This document shows positions 13,677 through 16,145 of a DNA stretch of 16,145 nucleotides, one piece after another. Both the position numbers and the translations under genes were made by a program. Below the pieces are notes generated by a model. It made no database searches. It had not been told where the DNA came from and saw only the letters and a program-made list of their open reading frames with translations. Each line of letters starts with the position of its first letter. Position 1 is the first letter of the stretch. Location: NCBI GenBank assembly GCA_002424845.1, contig DILD01000030.1, forward strand, positions 199-16,343. Reading direction: 5' to 3'. The stretch comes from Thiobacillus denitrificans (GTDB lineage: Bacteria > Pseudomonadota > Gammaproteobacteria > Burkholderiales > Thiobacillaceae).

Positions 13677-14555
13677 GTGACGCTTGCTGTCGCCATTGCC
13701 GAAGCGATCAGCGCCGCTACTGGCGCACCCTTTGGGGCGGCGGCCCTTCAGCCGATAGGGGGCGGTGATATTCACCAGGCCTTCAGCCTGAGCAGCGGCC
13801 CGCGTCGCTATTTCGTCAAGGTGAATGGCGCTGACCGGCTGCCGATGTTCGAATCGGAGGCCGAGGCGCTGCATGCGCTGATTGCAACGCATGCCTTGCG
13901 TGTGCCGCAGCCGCTATGCACGGGTACGGCGGCGGGCAGATCATTTCTGGTGCTGGAATATCTGGATCTGCGGGGAAACGGCGATGCGGGATTGCTCGGC
14001 AGGCAGCTGGCGCAGTTGCATCGCATTGCCCAGCCGCGGTTCGGCTGGGTCCGGGATAACTGGATCGGCAGCACAGCGCAGCCTAATGCATGGCAGGATG
14101 ACTGGATATCGTTCTGGCGCGACCGGCGGCTCGGATTTCAATTGGGACTGGCCGCGCAAAACGGTTATGGCGGCCTCTTGCAGCGGGATGGTGAGCGCCT
14201 GCTTTCCAGCCTCGCAGGTTTGTTTGACGGCTACACCCCGGTTCCTTCGCTGCTGCATGGTGACTTGTGGGGCGGGAATCACGGCTACCTTGCCGATGGG
14301 ACGCCGGTGATTTTCGATCCGGCGATTTACGTCGGCGACCGTGAATGCGATCTGGCAATGAGCGAGTTGTTCGGGGGCTTCGAAACGGGATTTTATGCGG
14401 CCTATCGGGAAGCCTGGCCGCTTGATACCGGTTACGCCGTGCGCAAGACGCTCTACAACCTGTATCACATACTCAATCACGCCAATCTGTTTGGCGGCGG
14501 GTATGCCGCACAGGCACAAGACATGATGGCGAGATTGCTGGCCGCATTGCGTTAA
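13677..14555 (+). CDS. Fructosamine kinase family protein
   Basis: The 292-residue protein belongs to the fructosamine/ketosamine-3-kinase family (YniA type), which phosphorylates sugar adducts on proteins or small amines so that they come off: a glycation repair role. Landmarks are TGAPF, GGGDIHQAF (about 28-36), the lysine in RYFVKVN, FLVLEYL, the catalytic HGDLWGGN at about 194-201, and the metal-binding block FDPAIYVGDRECDLAM. It ends after NHANLFGGGY. The reading frame is open further upstream to 13566, but that part overlaps the DUF971 gene and its terminator. GTG 13677 (MTLAVAIAEAIS after initiation) gives the usual length and has GGTGG 8 nt upstream; GTG 13665 and TTG 13662 are alternatives. 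How it is transcribed past the terminator is unclear. Confidence 0.9.
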   Translation: MTLAVAIAEAISAATGAPFGAAALQPIGGGDIHQAFSLSSGPRRYFVKVNGADRLPMFESEAEALHALIATHALRVPQPLCTGTAAGRSFLVLEYLDLRGNGDAGLLGRQLAQLHRIAQPRFGWVRDNWIGSTAQPNAWQDDWISFWRDRRLGFQLGLAAQNGYGGLLQRDGERLLSSLAGLFDGYTPVPSLLHGDLWGGNHGYLADGTPVIFDPAIYVGDRECDLAMSELFGGFETGFYAAYREAWPLDTGYAVRKTLYNLYHILNHANLFGGGYAAQAQDMMARLLAALR

Positions 14556-14599
14556 TTCAGACGGGCTGGTCGGCATCAGAAAATTCCCCGGTCGCGGTG

Positions 14600-14613
14600 A
14601 GCGCCCGGGCGCT
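14600..14613. terminator. Palindrome between two convergent genes
   Basis: AGCGCCCGGGCGCT is a perfect 14-bp palindrome in the 62-bp gap between the convergent kinase and oxidoreductase genes. It can form a 5-bp stem on either strand. No T-tract follows directly; on the minus strand TTTT appears about 14 nt later. It may be a weak two-way terminator. Confidence 0.35.
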
Positions 14614-14617
14614 GCGC

Positions 14618-15370
14618 TTATGCCAGTGCCCGCAGGGTGGGCACGTTCAAGCCAAAGGCGTCGGCATGTTGCAGCGCACGCGCCAGCCTTGCCGGCGCCG
14701 AGCGACCGGTGCAAGCGTGGTCGGGGTCGCCGTCGAAGGCTTCGAGCATGCCGGCAATGAGCTTCTCCCGATCGTGCGCAACACCGGTGAGCGCATCCTC
14801 GATGTCCATGACTTCGTTCGCCACTTGACGCGCAAAGGCCTCGTGCTGCGCCCATAGCTGCGACACCGTGCCACCGGTCTTGAGGCCGGCAATGTTGGTG
14901 GTGAGGATGTAAAGGTTTTTCCGTACCAGTTCGAACAGCAGCTCGTCGCCCGGCGCAATTTCACGGCACGGCAGGTCAATGGCGGTGAGTGCGTGGCACA
15001 GCAGGGCGGCACCCGGGCCGGCTACGGGCGATGCAATCAGGGGTTTGGCATCAATGCCTTTTTTCTTTTCGAACCACACCGAAATGATCGTGGGGTCGAC
15101 GTAGCCGTGTGCTTGCCAGTCGCGCGGCAACAATTCGTTCTGGATCAGGGCCGCACGCGGTTTCCAGCGCCCGGGCAGCGCTGCCAGTACACCGTGCAGG
15201 TCGTTTTCGGCAACCGCGACCAGCACCAGCTTCGGCGCCGGATGGGATTTTTCCAGGGCGTCCATGTCATCGCCGCGGTTGACGGGTATGACGGTATGGC
15301 CGGTGCGCAACAGGCCGCCGGCGAACACGCGGCCAAGCTGGCCGAGACCGATGATGATGACTTCGCTCAT
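14618..15370 (-). CDS. Rossmann-fold NAD(P)-binding protein, ketopantoate-reductase-like
   Basis: The 250-residue protein opens with a beta-alpha-beta dinucleotide-binding motif, IIIGLGQLGRVFAGGLL (GxGxxG at residues 8-13). NRGDD follows near the end of the second strand, and LVLVAVAENDL, as in ketopantoate reductase (PanE/ApbA) and related dehydrogenases. The C-terminal half is helical (LLFELVRKNLYILTTNIAGL, then DIEDALTG and REKLIAGMLEAFDGDPDHACTGR), also reminiscent of PanE. The PanE lysine and the rest of its substrate site are not clearly recognisable, so the substrate is unknown and it may be a divergent homologue. The ATG at 15370 has GGAG 6 nt upstream. It is convergent with the kinase gene and downstream of ybiT on the same strand, separated by an inverted repeat. 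Confidence 0.8.
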   Translation of the reverse strand: MSEVIIIGLGQLGRVFAGGLLRTGHTVIPVNRGDDMDALEKSHPAPKLVLVAVAENDLHGVLAALPGRWKPRAALIQNELLPRDWQAHGYVDPTIISVWFEKKKGIDAKPLIASPVAGPGAALLCHALTAIDLPCREIAPGDELLFELVRKNLYILTTNIAGLKTGGTVSQLWAQHEAFARQVANEVMDIEDALTGVAHDREKLIAGMLEAFDGDPDHACTGRSAPARLARALQHADAFGLNVPTLRALA

Positions 15371-15392
15371 GCTGGCTCCAGAAAAGAATTTA

Positions 15393-15481
15393 TCCGCGAA
15401 GTGCGCGAAGATGCGCGAAGAAATTCAAAACCACTTCAAAATACACGGGGTTTTTTCGCGTGCCTTCGCGCACTTCGCGGA
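15393..15481. repeat. 89-bp element with 27-bp inverted repeats
   Basis: The left arm (15393-15419) begins TCCGCGAAGTGCGCGAAG and the right arm (15455-15481) is its reverse complement at 24 of 27 positions, with the first 18 perfect. Each arm contains iterated GCGAAG units about 9-10 bp apart. The centre (15420-15454) is AT-richer. A-rich tracts border the right arm (CAAAAAAGG), giving TTTTTT before the stem on the minus strand. It lies 11 bp past the ybiT stop and may act as transcript end or stabiliser; it also looks like a dispersed intergenic repeat. Confidence 0.8.
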
Positions 15482-15491
15482 CAAAAAAGGT

Positions 15492-16145
15492 TTACTCCAA
15501 GCCCTTCGAATGCAGGTATTCGTCGTAGTCGCCCATGTAGAACTCGACGCCTTCAGGCGTGATCTCGAGGATACGGGTGGCAAGGCTGCTGACGAACTGA
15601 CGGTCGTGCGAGACGAAAATTAGGGTGCCCTTGAACAGGTCGAGCGCGAGGTTCAGCGACTCGATCGATTCCATGTCCATGTGGTTGGTCGGTTCGTCCA
15701 TCACCAGCACGTTGTGGCGGCCGAGCATCAGCTTGCCGTAGAGCATGCGGCCCTTTTCGCCGCCGGACAGCACGCGCACCGACTTCTTGACGTCGTCGCC
15801 GGAGAACAGCAGGCGCCCGAGGATGCCGCGCAGCACCTGCTCGTCGTCGCCCGGCTGGGTCCACTGGTGCATCCAGTCGGTGAGGTTGAGGTCGCTGTCG
15901 AAGTCGCTGACGTGGTCCTGCGAGAAGTAGCCGACGTTGGCATTCTCGCTCCAGCGCACTTCGCCGTAAGCGGGGGCGAGCTCGCCCATCAGCAGCTTCA
16001 TCAGCGTCGATTTGCCGACGCCGTTGCCGCCGATGACCGCCATTTTCTCGCCGGCTTCCAGCGAAAATCCGAGCTTGGTGAACAGCGGCGTGTCGCCGTA
16101 GCCAAACTTGAGATTCTCGACCTCGAGCGCGCGGCGCTGCAGCAT
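15492..16145 (-). CDS. ybiT: YbiT-type ABC-F ATPase, C-terminal domain (cut by window)
   Basis: ABC-F proteins are cytoplasmic twin-ATPase proteins without membrane domains that act on the ribosome. The 217 residues seen are the second ATPase domain and tail. It contains Walker A GGNGVGKS, WSENANVGYFSQDH with Q-loop, the insertion DWMHQWTQPGDDEQVLRGIL, signature LSGGEKGRM, Walker B VLVMDEPTNHMD and H-loop VSHDRQFVSSLATRI, ending in GDYDEYLHSKGLE. The WSENA and GDDEQ segments and the ending are very close to E. coli YbiT. The reading frame runs off the window's right edge; the methionine at 16145 is internal, since the full protein is about 530 residues and the first ATPase domain lies beyond the window. 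It is followed by a long inverted repeat. Confidence 0.95.
   Translation of the reverse strand: MLQRRALEVENLKFGYGDTPLFTKLGFSLEAGEKMAVIGGNGVGKSTLMKLLMGELAPAYGEVRWSENANVGYFSQDHVSDFDSDLNLTDWMHQWTQPGDDEQVLRGILGRLLFSGDDVKKSVRVLSGGEKGRMLYGKLMLGRHNVLVMDEPTNHMDMESIESLNLALDLFKGTLIFVSHDRQFVSSLATRILEITPEGVEFYMGDYDEYLHSKGLE

Noticed and set aside
15264..15623. Small protein encoded across the inverted repeat at 15393-15481
   Set aside because: The FAHFADKKG-like translation is what CGCGAAG repeats give when read as protein; it overlaps ybiT and the oxidoreductase gene on the other strand.

Overview
The window looks like a chromosomal stretch of a GC-rich, respiring betaproteobacterium, perhaps in the Thiobacillus/Nitrosomonadales range. 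That placement is an inference from gene content: SecA and YbiT of proteobacterial type, a DUF971 protein, membrane-bound cytochromes c5, and a sphaeroides-heme-protein locus. No marker gene fixes the genus.

Layout. (1) Positions 1-3462, plus strand: the C-terminal ~97% of secA (start cut by the window edge), then two small conserved-looking proteins of unknown function, one with six cysteines. A 74-bp element with a 17-bp inverted repeat sits directly against the secA stop codon. (2) Positions 3542-7918, plus strand: a copper-handling cluster. It encodes a small Cys/His secreted protein, a His-tailed periplasmic protein, a TolC/CusC-like outer-membrane lipoprotein, a Tat-exported two-domain multicopper oxidase, a single-domain cupredoxin and a CusF-like metallochaperone. 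No RND pump, adaptor or P-type ATPase is visible. (3) Positions 7947-11568, minus strand, convergent with the copper cluster: a tight five-gene operon read as cytochrome b, SHP (O2/NO-binding cytochrome c), DHC (diheme cytochrome c), OmpR-family response regulator, sensor kinase. A PmrA/QseB-like direct repeat lies just upstream of its first gene. (4) Positions 11727-12908, minus strand: two c5-type cytochromes, one membrane-anchored and one lipoprotein, behind a promoter with a perfect TATAAT. (5) Positions 13029-14555, plus strand: tRNA-Arg(CCG), a DUF971 protein with a clear intrinsic terminator, and a fructosamine-kinase-family gene starting right after that terminator. (6) Positions 14618-16145, minus strand: a Rossmann-fold oxidoreductase-like protein and the C-terminal ATPase domain of YbiT (ABC-F), separated by a long inverted repeat.

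How the parts may work together. The copper cluster would oxidise and bind Cu(I) in the periplasm and perhaps release it across the outer membrane. The neighbouring redox operon pairs a two-component system with SHP/DHC/cytochrome b, consistent with a membrane-to-periplasm electron path to an O2- or NO-reactive heme. The two systems end only 28 bp apart, so the two-component system could plausibly also serve the copper genes, but nothing in the sequence proves it. No phage, integrase, transposase or CRISPR array is visible.
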